A DNA stretch of 7,314 nt. Source: Caldilineae bacterium. GTDB lineage: Bacteria; Chloroflexota; Anaerolineae; J102. The notes beneath the pieces are model-generated. The model was not told the DNA's origin and did not search any database. It saw only the letters and a list, made by a program, of their open reading frames with translations. A program made the position numbers and the translations under genes. The number at the start of each line of letters is the position of its first letter. The stretch's first letter is position 1. This document shows, one piece after another, positions 1 through 4,543 of the stretch. The stretch lies in contig RFJM01000505.1 in assembly GCA_003694905.1 (NCBI GenBank), positions 1 to 7,314 on the forward strand, in the 5' to 3' direction.

Positions 1-2
1 GG

Positions 3-93
3 GTTTCAGCTTCTCGGGTCGGGTTGCATGTGGGACAGGCTTTCCAGCCTGTCCGGATGCCGGCCCACGCAGTACGGCCGGGCAACCTGAAAC
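3..93 (-). repeat. 91-bp palindromic repeat element, copy 1
   Basis: The element is bounded by imperfect inverted ends, GTTTCAGCTT (3-12) and AACCTGAAAC (84-93). Its core is a perfect 9-bp stem, GGACAGGCT (33-41) and AGCCTGTCC (46-54), with loop TTCC. An alternative outer pairing joins GTGGG (30-34) to CCCAC (64-68). A second copy of exactly the same length lies inverted at 4241-4331. The structure resembles REP/REPIN or MITE-type non-autonomous repeats. Short open frames through it (containing GQAFQPVR on one strand or DRLES on the other) are translations of the repeat, not genes. Confidence 0.75.
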
Positions 94-127
94 TGTGTGT
101 AGTTGTGCAGTTGGCTGTGGCCGCGGC

Positions 128-179
128 TTTTCTGGGGGGCGCCGCCCGCGAGCTGCCCCCAAATTTTGAAATGCGCCCG
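128..179 (-). repeat. Conserved repeat-flank block, copy 1
   Basis: The reverse complement of this stretch matches 4155-4205 almost base for base over a core of about 36 bp (TTTGGGGGCAGCTCGCGGGC followed by a C-run and AAAA). The outer part (TTTCAAAATTTGGGGGCAG) also matches. It sits on the same side of the 91-bp palindromic element in both places, so the repeated unit is longer than the palindrome alone. The DNA between (94-127, against 4206-4240) is much less conserved. Confidence 0.65.
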
Positions 180-419
180 CCAAACGCCACTGTAGCAATT
201 CGGTCGGAGGCTCGCCGCTCGCTGTTGGCAGATCGTGCATGGCGCCGAGTAAACTCGACCTCTACAGGCTGCGCCAGCGGTCGGCCTGCGCCGACGGTTA
301 TCAGGCCAGCGCAGGCTGACCTCTGGCCGGAGGCCTGGAGGGGCTGACTTCCTGTCAGCCAGCCGGCGCCCGCGCCACATACCGACTAAACTGTTACAGT
401 CTCCGCCAAACGCTCCTTC

Positions 420-448
420 TTGACAGAGACCCGCTTCATCGATATACT
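420..448 (+). promoter_or_regulatory. Promoter for tRNA-Lys
   Basis: There is a perfect -35 box TTGACA (420-425), a 17-nt spacer and a near-perfect -10 box TATACT (443-448). Transcription should begin near 455, about 45 nt before the tRNA. This is the strongest sigma70-type promoter in the window, as expected for a stable RNA gene. Confidence 0.8.
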
Positions 449-499
449 TGTAGGCGCTTCCAAGGTAGTTACCAACGCAGTCGCTTCCTTAACCCGCGT

Positions 500-573
500 G
501 CACCCGTAGCTCAATTTGGCAGAGCAGGCGACTCTTAATCGTCGGGTTGAAGGTTCGAGTCCTTCCGGGTGTA
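500..573 (+). tRNA. tRNA-Lys (anticodon CUU)
   Basis: The sequence folds as a complete cloverleaf. The acceptor stem is 500-506 with 566-572, with a G-U first pair. The D stem is GCTC (509-512) with GAGC (522-525). The anticodon stem is 527-531 with 539-543, containing one G-U pair. The anticodon loop CTCTTAA (532-538) presents CTT at 534-536, which reads AAG lysine codons. The T stem is GAAGG (549-553) with CCTTC (561-565), and the T loop begins TTCGA. The discriminator base is A573. It is followed by CCT, so the 3' CCA is not fully encoded and must be added enzymatically. The gene has its own promoter and terminator and appears to be a single-gene unit. Confidence 0.95.
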
Positions 574-603
574 CCTACAGTCTGAAACCGAGCACTCGAG
601 TGC

Positions 604-635
604 AGACCGGTCGTCTAGAAGTTGACCGGTCTTTT
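604..635 (+). terminator. Intrinsic terminator of tRNA-Lys
   Basis: A perfect 9-bp stem, AGACCGGTC (604-612) with GACCGGTCT (624-632), has an 11-nt loop and runs into a short T tract (632-635). It lies about 30 nt past the tRNA end and separates the tRNA from the downstream transporter gene. Confidence 0.8.
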
Positions 636-798
636 CATTTGTGTGACCAGACCGGGCCAGAGCTGCTGCAGCCGCACAGGGCTGAGCGTTACTCGGTCGT
701 CAAGGTTGTTGTCTGCGGCGAACACTCGCTCTTCACCTTGGTCTGGTCGTCCACGTTCTGTTCGCGTCGGCCTCCGCTTCCGGACTTCCCTCTGTGCC

Positions 799-2064
799 AT
801 GCAGCCTTCTCAGACTCCCGGCCGCGTCCTGCTACCCCTTGGCCTTGCCGTCACCTTCTCGCTCTTTGGGGATCTCACGCTGTATGCTGTGCTGGTCACG
901 CAATTGCAGGTCGTGGCCCTCTCGTTGGGCGCCGTGGGAATCATGTTGGGGGTCAATCGGCTCATCCGCATTCCGGCAAATCCGCTGGGCGGCATGCTGC
1001 TGGACCGGTTTGGCAGACGCCGCTTGTTCGTGCTAGGTATGCTGTTTGGGGTCGCATCCACGTTGGGATACAGTGAGGCGCGCGGATTCTGGCCCTTTCT
1101 CTTTACCCGGCTTCTATGGGGATTGGCGTGGACGCTGATCAACGTTGGGGGTCTGACCATGATCGTGGATATCACGACACCGGCCAACCGGGGACGATTG
1201 ACGGGCATGTACAATACCTGGGTGCTGCTCGGTCTGGGGATCGGACCGCTTGTGGGCGGCTACCTGGTGGATACCATCGGTTTTCGTTCCGCCATGCTGG
1301 TCAACGCGGCCATGGGGGCGACCGGCTTGTTGGTGGCCCTGGTGGCTATTCCCGAGACACGTCCCCTGTCTCAAGCCGATCCTTCAACGACCGACAGGGC
1401 AGACGTGTCGCCACGGCGGCTAGGGGACTGGCGCGGGCCGCTGCGGGTATTGGCCGGCCGAAGTGATCTTCTGGCCGTGGTCACTCTTCACGCCATCGTC
1501 GAATTTTCAGCCCTCGGTGTGGTGCTCTCCACCTTCAGCCTGTTGCTGCAACAGCGCTTTGGCGCAGGGATCAACCTGGGCGGGCAGTTCGTCGGTATCG
1601 CCACGGCTGCGGGTTTTTTGCTGGGTGTGCGGGCGTTGCTGGCAGGGGCCATCGGTCCGGTGGCCGGCCATGTGTCCGATGTGTGGGTAGGGCGTTGGCC
1701 GGTCATTACCGGTGCTTTGATTTTGGGGGTGGCGGCATTCGGTCTGCTGGCCTTCTCCTACAGCTTTTGGCCCGTTGTCAGCGGGCTGGCCCTCAGCGCG
1801 GTGTCCAGCGGCGCAGCCCTCGCCATCCTGGCGGCGCTGCTCGGGGATATGGCACCGCCAGGGCGGCAGGGGATTGCCATGGGGGCATATGCCACTGCAG
1901 GTGACATCGGTGCGGCGGCCGGACCATTCCTGGCCTTTGCCCTGATCAACCTCATGCCTCTCAGCTGGGTCTACGTCCTCTGTGCGGCTTTCTTTCTTCT
2001 AGGGCAAGGGCTGCTGATGTGGGTGCAAAGGCGAGAGCCAACCGGGCAGGTCGCGAGGGAATAG
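799..2064 (+). CDS. MFS transporter, 12-TM, drug/proton antiporter-like
   Basis: This is a 421-residue integral membrane protein of the Major Facilitator Superfamily, likely a proton-coupled exporter in the cytoplasmic membrane. About twelve hydrophobic segments are visible as two halves, separated by a charged, Pro/Asp-rich cytoplasmic loop (about residues 185-220). The first half has a clear motif A (GGMLLDRFGRRR, about residues 64-75) between TM2 and TM3. TM5 has a motif C-like stretch (GIGPLVGG, about 147-154), typical of antiporters, and TM6 ends with the usual IPETR. A degenerate second motif A (GHVSDVWVGRW) is near 290-300. The frame is open upstream to a TTG at 622, but that codon lies inside the tRNA terminator, so I place the start at the ATG at 799. 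No strong ribosome binding site precedes it. The substrate cannot be inferred, and no terminator is obvious downstream. Confidence 0.85.
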   Translation: MQPSQTPGRVLLPLGLAVTFSLFGDLTLYAVLVTQLQVVALSLGAVGIMLGVNRLIRIPANPLGGMLLDRFGRRRLFVLGMLFGVASTLGYSEARGFWPFLFTRLLWGLAWTLINVGGLTMIVDITTPANRGRLTGMYNTWVLLGLGIGPLVGGYLVDTIGFRSAMLVNAAMGATGLLVALVAIPETRPLSQADPSTTDRADVSPRRLGDWRGPLRVLAGRSDLLAVVTLHAIVEFSALGVVLSTFSLLLQQRFGAGINLGGQFVGIATAAGFLLGVRALLAGAIGPVAGHVSDVWVGRWPVITGALILGVAAFGLLAFSYSFWPVVSGLALSAVSSGAALAILAALLGDMAPPGRQGIAMGAYATAGDIGAAAGPFLAFALINLMPLSWVYVLCAAFFLLGQGLLMWVQRREPTGQVARE

Positions 2065-2176
2065 ACCGAGGCCAGCCGGGGAGTGATGGCTTCACGTTGC
2101 CCTGATGTGCGCCCGTTGGCGAGGGAGCCATGGACCGCGGTCGGTTCTGTGACACACCCCGGGCGGCATTACGTTC

Positions 2177-2205
2177 TTGCCATTCTGGCGGCTCTGTGTT
2201 AGACT
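2177..2205 (+). promoter_or_regulatory. Probable rplS promoter
   Basis: A -35-like TTGCCA (2177-2182), a 17-nt spacer and a -10-like TAGACT (2200-2205) precede rplS. The predicted start near 2212 gives a leader of about 70 nt. The 10-mer TGTGACACAC (2148-2157) ends 19 nt upstream of the -35 box. The same 10-mer is found upstream of the promoter of the nitrilase-family gene. Confidence 0.55.
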
Positions 2206-2234
2206 TCGCCGTTGCCATCATGGATCCCGTCACG

Positions 2235-2254
2235 AGGCACCTGACAGGGTGCCT
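2235..2254 (+). promoter_or_regulatory. Hairpin in rplS 5' leader
   Basis: A 7-bp perfect stem, AGGCACC (2235-2241) with GGTGCCT (2248-2254), and a 6-nt loop fall in the untranslated leader of the L19 gene. Leader RNA motifs that control rplS are known in other bacteria. Whether this hairpin has that role is inference. The likely ribosome binding site GAGG (2269-2272) lies just 3' of it, 11 nt before the start codon. Confidence 0.4.
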
Positions 2255-2283
2255 TCGTTGTGTGATACGAGGTTTTCTGCGCC

Positions 2284-2634
2284 ATGTCTTATCTGATACA
2301 GTCACTCGAAAACGAACACGTCAAGGAAGAACTTCCCGAGATTCGCATCGGGGATATCGTTAAAGTCCACAATCGCATCGTCGAAGGCAAGAGCGAGCGC
2401 ACCCAGGTCTTTCAGGGTACCGTTATCGCCATCAAGGGGCAGGGTCCTGCGACCAGCATCACCGTGCGCAAGATCGGTGCCCATGGTATAGGGGTCGAGC
2501 GCATTTTCCGGGTGCATGCGCCTCGTGTGGAAAAAATCGAGGTCCTGCGCCACAGCAAGGTTCGAAGGGCTAAGCTCTACTTCCTTCGCGATCGCGTTGG
2601 CAAGCGCGCCCGCTTGAAGCAGGTTCGCCGCTAG
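2284..2634 (+). CDS. rplS: 50S ribosomal protein L19
   Basis: The 116-residue protein has the usual bL19 length (E. coli L19 is about 115). L19 sits at the interface between the large and small ribosomal subunits and contributes to an intersubunit bridge. The whole sequence follows the family. An acidic N-terminal helix (SLENEHVKEELPEIRIGD) is followed by the SH3-like barrel core (VQVFQGTVIAIKGQG-like segment, residues about 40-54). The highly conserved C-terminal signature follows (APRVEKIEVLRHSKVRRAKL, about 79-98, then YFLRDR and a basic tail). The ATG at 2284 gives the standard N-terminus, with GAGG 11 nt upstream. In many bacteria rplS sits in the rpsP-rimM-trmD-rplS operon. Here none of those partners is adjacent, and the gene has its own promoter and terminator. 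Confidence 0.98.
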   Translation: MSYLIQSLENEHVKEELPEIRIGDIVKVHNRIVEGKSERTQVFQGTVIAIKGQGPATSITVRKIGAHGIGVERIFRVHAPRVEKIEVLRHSKVRRAKLYFLRDRVGKRARLKQVRR

Positions 2635-2659
2635 TTCCCTGGCCGGTCTGATCACGACC

Positions 2660-2686
2660 AAGGCGTGAGAACCCTCACGCCTTTTT
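2660..2686 (+). terminator. Intrinsic terminator of rplS
   Basis: A perfect 10-bp stem, AAGGCGTGAG (2660-2669) with CTCACGCCTT (2674-2683), has a 4-nt loop AACC and ends in five T residues (2682-2686). It begins 26 nt after the rplS stop codon. This is a textbook strong terminator. Confidence 0.92.
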
Positions 2687-2836
2687 CTGTTTGACGAGGG
2701 CACGACATTCTGTTGTGTCCGGCCTCGGCCTCCCTGCGTCCCTATTCTCCCGAGCCCTGGAGCTCAGCCATCTCCGGCTTTCTCAGACGGCGGAGAGCCG
2801 CCCCCTCGCATGTGACACACTCCCTATCCTGCCGAT
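2687..2836. other. Intergenic spacer between rplS and nitrilase-family gene
   Basis: No gene is visible. The stretch contains an imperfect hairpin (CGGCTTTCTC near 2775-2784 against GAGAGCCG at 2793-2800) and the 10-mer TGTGACACAC (2811-2820), which lies 16 nt upstream of the next -35 box. A short open frame from about 2713 has no ribosome binding site and no domain features, and I do not call it. Confidence 0.5.
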
Positions 2837-2866
2837 TTGACAGGATTCGAGAAGAAGAAGTAAGAT
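2837..2866 (+). promoter_or_regulatory. Promoter for the nitrilase-family gene
   Basis: A perfect -35 TTGACA (2837-2842), an 18-nt A/G-rich spacer and a -10 TAAGAT (2861-2866) are present. The predicted start near 2873 implies an untranslated leader of about 160 nt before the ATG at 3034. Confidence 0.65.
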
Positions 2867-2900
2867 CTGTTCTGAACATCGGTTCGTACTGTCTGACTAT

Positions 2901-3026
2901 ACCGGAAACGGTTTTTCCCAGCGTGCCGAGGGAGTAGACGGAGAATCAGGGAGTTCTAACCTCTTGTTGTCCTCGTTCCTCAGGACGAGTCCGCGTTTTT
3001 CGGTACACCTATCATCTTTTTCGGAG
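2901..3026 (+). promoter_or_regulatory. Structured 5' leader with hairpins and T tracts
   Basis: Within the predicted leader, ACCG-GAAA-CGGT (2901-2912) forms a short GNRA-loop hairpin running into T5 (2912-2916). Farther on, CTCGT (2972-2976) pairs with ACGAG (2985-2989), with an inner CC/GG pair, and T5 follows at 2996-3000. TTTTTCGG occurs twice (2996-3003 and near 3017-3024). The ribosome binding site GGAG is at 3023-3026, 7 nt before the start codon. Two weak terminator-like structures ahead of the gene could mean attenuation. I do not recognise a known riboswitch class. Confidence 0.35.
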
Positions 3027-3033
3027 CAGTTCC

Positions 3034-3861
3034 ATGACTGAAGTGACTGTCGCGGTAGTGCAGATGCAACCCAAGCTGGGTGATCTTGAGAGCAACCTTT
3101 ATCATATGGCAGAGACGGTTGAGCGTATCTGCAGCGAGGAAGACACCGACCTGATTGTTTTTCCCGAACTGGCAACGACCGGAGTTGAAAACGGCGTGGG
3201 GTTCAATCGCTTGGCCGAACGCGTGCCGGGGCATCAGTTCAATGTCCTGGCGGCACGCGCCGCGGATTTTTCCACGCACATCGTCTTTGGCCTGCCCACC
3301 AAGGAAAAGGTCGAAAGCATCTTTTATAACGCAGCGGTGGTCATCGGTCCCGACGGTGAACTGTTGGGCGAATATCGAAAGATCCATCTCAAAGGCGAGG
3401 AGAAGTTGAGTTTCAGGCCCGGGTATCGTTTCAGCGTTTTCGATACGGCCTTTGGCACCCTGGGGGTGATGATCGGCTGGGACATTGCCTTCCCAGAGGC
3501 TGCACGCTCGCTGGTCCTCCTGGGGGCTGAGGTCATCTGCGTGCCGGCGGCCTACGAGATGCCCTACGTGCACGAGTGGCAGGCCTTTACGGTCGCGCGT
3601 GCGGCCGAAAATGGAGCTTTCTTGCTTGCCGCGAATCGCGTGGGGGAGGAACCCAGTCGCCAGTTCTTTGGCGAGAGCGCCATCATCGCACCCGACGGCA
3701 CGGTCATCAGCCACATCAGCGATCCCGAGGCCGAGAAGCCCACTCCCGGCTACGCTTTCGCCCGCATCGATCTCGACGACGTACGCCGCTACCGGGAGGA
3801 GATGCAGATCATCATGTCCCGCTCGCCGGCCGCCTATAGTCCCATCGTCAAGAAGTACTGA
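3034..3861 (+). CDS. Carbon-nitrogen hydrolase (nitrilase) family protein lacking the catalytic Cys
   Basis: The 275-residue protein has the single-domain nitrilase-superfamily length and fold. The family hydrolyses nitriles, amides or N-carbamoyl compounds in the cytoplasm using a Glu-Lys-Cys triad. The Glu is present (IVFPEL, E45) and so is the Lys (YRKIHLKGEE, K116). The nucleophile motif, usually GVMICxD-FPE, reads GVMIGWDIAFPE, so residue 148 is Gly (codon GGC, 3475-3477) instead of Cys. The nearby C168 (EVICVPAAY) lies on the following strand and does not align with the nucleophile. Other family landmarks are intact: the N-terminal strand VAVVQMQP, FRPG near 127-130, and NRVGEE near 201-206 followed by FFGESAIIAPDG. 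The start has a good GGAG ribosome binding site 7 nt upstream. The gene is monocistronic behind its own promoter. It may be a catalytically dead, ligand-binding or regulatory homologue, or the change may be a sequencing error (TGC to GGC is one base). Confidence 0.88.
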   Translation: MTEVTVAVVQMQPKLGDLESNLYHMAETVERICSEEDTDLIVFPELATTGVENGVGFNRLAERVPGHQFNVLAARAADFSTHIVFGLPTKEKVESIFYNAAVVIGPDGELLGEYRKIHLKGEEKLSFRPGYRFSVFDTAFGTLGVMIGWDIAFPEAARSLVLLGAEVICVPAAYEMPYVHEWQAFTVARAAENGAFLLAANRVGEEPSRQFFGESAIIAPDGTVISHISDPEAEKPTPGYAFARIDLDDVRRYREEMQIIMSRSPAAYSPIVKKY

Positions 3862-3974
3862 CGCCTCGCGGCGGAAAGGGTGTTCGTGGAGATGCGAGGA
3901 TGGAGGCGGCAGGAGGGATCTGGATTGGCTCGCGGCCGGTGCCGTTCGGCTGTAGCATAGGCGGCGAGTCCGTG

Positions 3975-4032
3975 TTTGCCGCGTAGTGCCTGCGGTGCGC
4001 GAGTTCGCTCGCCGGGTGTCACACACGGCAAA
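3975..4032 (+). other. Nested hairpin, possible structured RNA or weak terminator
   Basis: An inner 5-bp stem is capped by a TTCG tetraloop (3999-4012). It is nested inside a 7-bp pairing of TTTGCCG (3975-3981) with CGGCAAA (4026-4032). It lies 114-171 nt past the stop codon of the nitrilase-family gene. No T tract follows directly, so it is a poor intrinsic terminator. The role is unknown. Confidence 0.25.
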
Positions 4033-4150
4033 TCGGCCGAAAGCTTGGGGCACGGGCTTTTGGGGAGTCGTAGGGAAAGCAATCGTCTGGATCACTGTGG
4101 GCCGGACCTGAGGCTTTGAGGGACATGCCCGGAGTCGTTTCATCCTCCCC

Positions 4151-4454
4151 TTCCGCGGGTGTGTTTCAATTTGGGGGCAGCTCGCGGGCGGAGCCCCCCG
4201 GAAAAAGAAGCGGCCCGACCCGACCAGACGACCAACGACCGTTTCAGCTTGCCAGGCCGTGCTGCGTGGGCCTGCATTCGGACAGGCTGGAAAGCCTGGC
4301 CCACATCCAGCTCTGCCTGAGAAGCTGAAATCTCGGCCGCCCGTCTCGCCGGCCGACGCCGCGGATGCGGGGCGCTCCCCCGCCCCCCTGCAGGAGGCAC
4401 CCTTGCCAGCCTAGCGCACCGGCTGCCCCTATTTTGAAACGTCCCCCCTTCCGC
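4151..4454 (+). repeat. Roughly 300-bp MITE-like unit containing repeat copy 2
   Basis: The left end (4151-4180) contains GTTTCAATTTGGGGGCAG. The right end (4423-4454), read on the opposite strand, contains GTTTCAAAATAGGGGCAG. The unit therefore has imperfect terminal inverted repeats of about 25-30 bp. Inside lie the conserved GC-rich block (4170-4205) and the 91-bp palindromic element (4241-4331). No transposase is encoded, so if mobile it would depend on an enzyme elsewhere. Copy 1 at the left edge of the window shows the same order in inverted orientation, and its far end would lie outside the window. Confidence 0.45.
4241..4331 (+). repeat. 91-bp palindromic repeat element, copy 2
   Basis: The ends are GTTTCAGCTT (4241-4250) and AAGCTGAAAT (4322-4331). 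The core stem is GGACAGGCT (4280-4288) with AGCCTGGCC (4293-4301), with one mismatch and a GGAA loop. The length equals copy 1 exactly and the orientation is opposite. The conserved part includes CTGCGTGGGCC near the left arm and GGCCCACAT after the core. Confidence 0.75.
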
Positions 4455-4461
4455 AACAACC

Positions 4462-4490
4462 TTGACAACACAGCCACTACAAATTACAGT
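4462..4490 (+). promoter_or_regulatory. Promoter for the radical SAM gene
   Basis: A perfect -35 TTGACA (4462-4467), a 17-nt spacer and a -10 TACAGT (4485-4490) place transcription start near 4497. This decides the start codon of the next gene. An in-frame TTG at 4490 falls inside the -10 box and cannot be used, so the ATG at 4544 is chosen. The promoter begins about 8 bp beyond the repeat unit. Confidence 0.75.
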
Positions 4491-4543
4491 TGGCCAGCTA
4501 TCGTGTTCCTGTTCGGCCACCACTTTCTTGTGAGCAACCTGCC

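Larger units (their letters stand above)
1..419. other. Gene-free intergenic region with repeats
   Basis: I see no convincing gene here. Open frames on both strands run straight through the palindromic repeat described separately, and their products are low-complexity and Arg/Ala/Pro-rich without any recognisable domain. The region holds the 91-bp element (3-93) and a conserved GC-rich block (128-179). It also holds a perfect 7-bp hairpin (GGCTGAC 342-348, loop TTCCT, GTCAGCC 354-360) and a palindrome ACTGTTACAGT (390-400). An 11-mer CCGCCAAACGC occurs twice in the same orientation (177-187 and 403-413). The right end leads directly into the tRNA promoter. A gene ending left of the window cannot be excluded. 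Confidence 0.6.
3862..4461. other. Gene-free intergenic region carrying repeats
   Basis: No gene is convincing on either strand over about 600 bp. The first part (3862-4150) is unique-looking, without a clear terminator for the upstream gene. It contains a GCGAG-TTCG-CTCGC hairpin (3999-4012) enclosed by a longer-range pairing of TTTGCCG (3975-3981) with CGGCAAA (4026-4032). The second part (about 4151-4454) is the repeat unit described separately. The region ends at the promoter of the radical SAM gene. Confidence 0.6.

Noticed and set aside
6..380. Open frames on both strands (24-347 plus, 6-380 minus) at the left end
   Set aside because: They read through the palindromic repeat, have no recognisable domain or ribosome binding site, and the similar peptide from copy 2 is simply the repeat translated.
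645..748. Inverted repeat GACCAGACC (645-653) and GGTCTGGTC (740-748) upstream of the MFS gene
   Set aside because: It is only 9 bp with an 86-nt loop and no supporting context. Chance is a sufficient explanation.
622..798. N-terminal extension of the MFS gene to a TTG at 622
   Set aside because: The TTG lies inside the stem-loop of the tRNA terminator, and the extra 59 residues are Cys/Arg/Ser-rich and unlike an MFS N-terminus.
2971..2995. Possible hammerhead-like ribozyme core around GGACGAGTCC
   Set aside because: The required CUGAUGA and GAAA core elements are absent. It is only a short hairpin.
2980..4143. 387-codon minus-strand open frame opposite the nitrilase-family gene
   Set aside because: It is a shadow of high-GC codon use. 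It has no domain, is fully antisense to a well-conserved gene, and has no promoter.
4490..4543. Earlier start of the radical SAM gene at TTG 4490
   Set aside because: It overlaps the -10 box of a strong promoter, so it would not be in the transcript.
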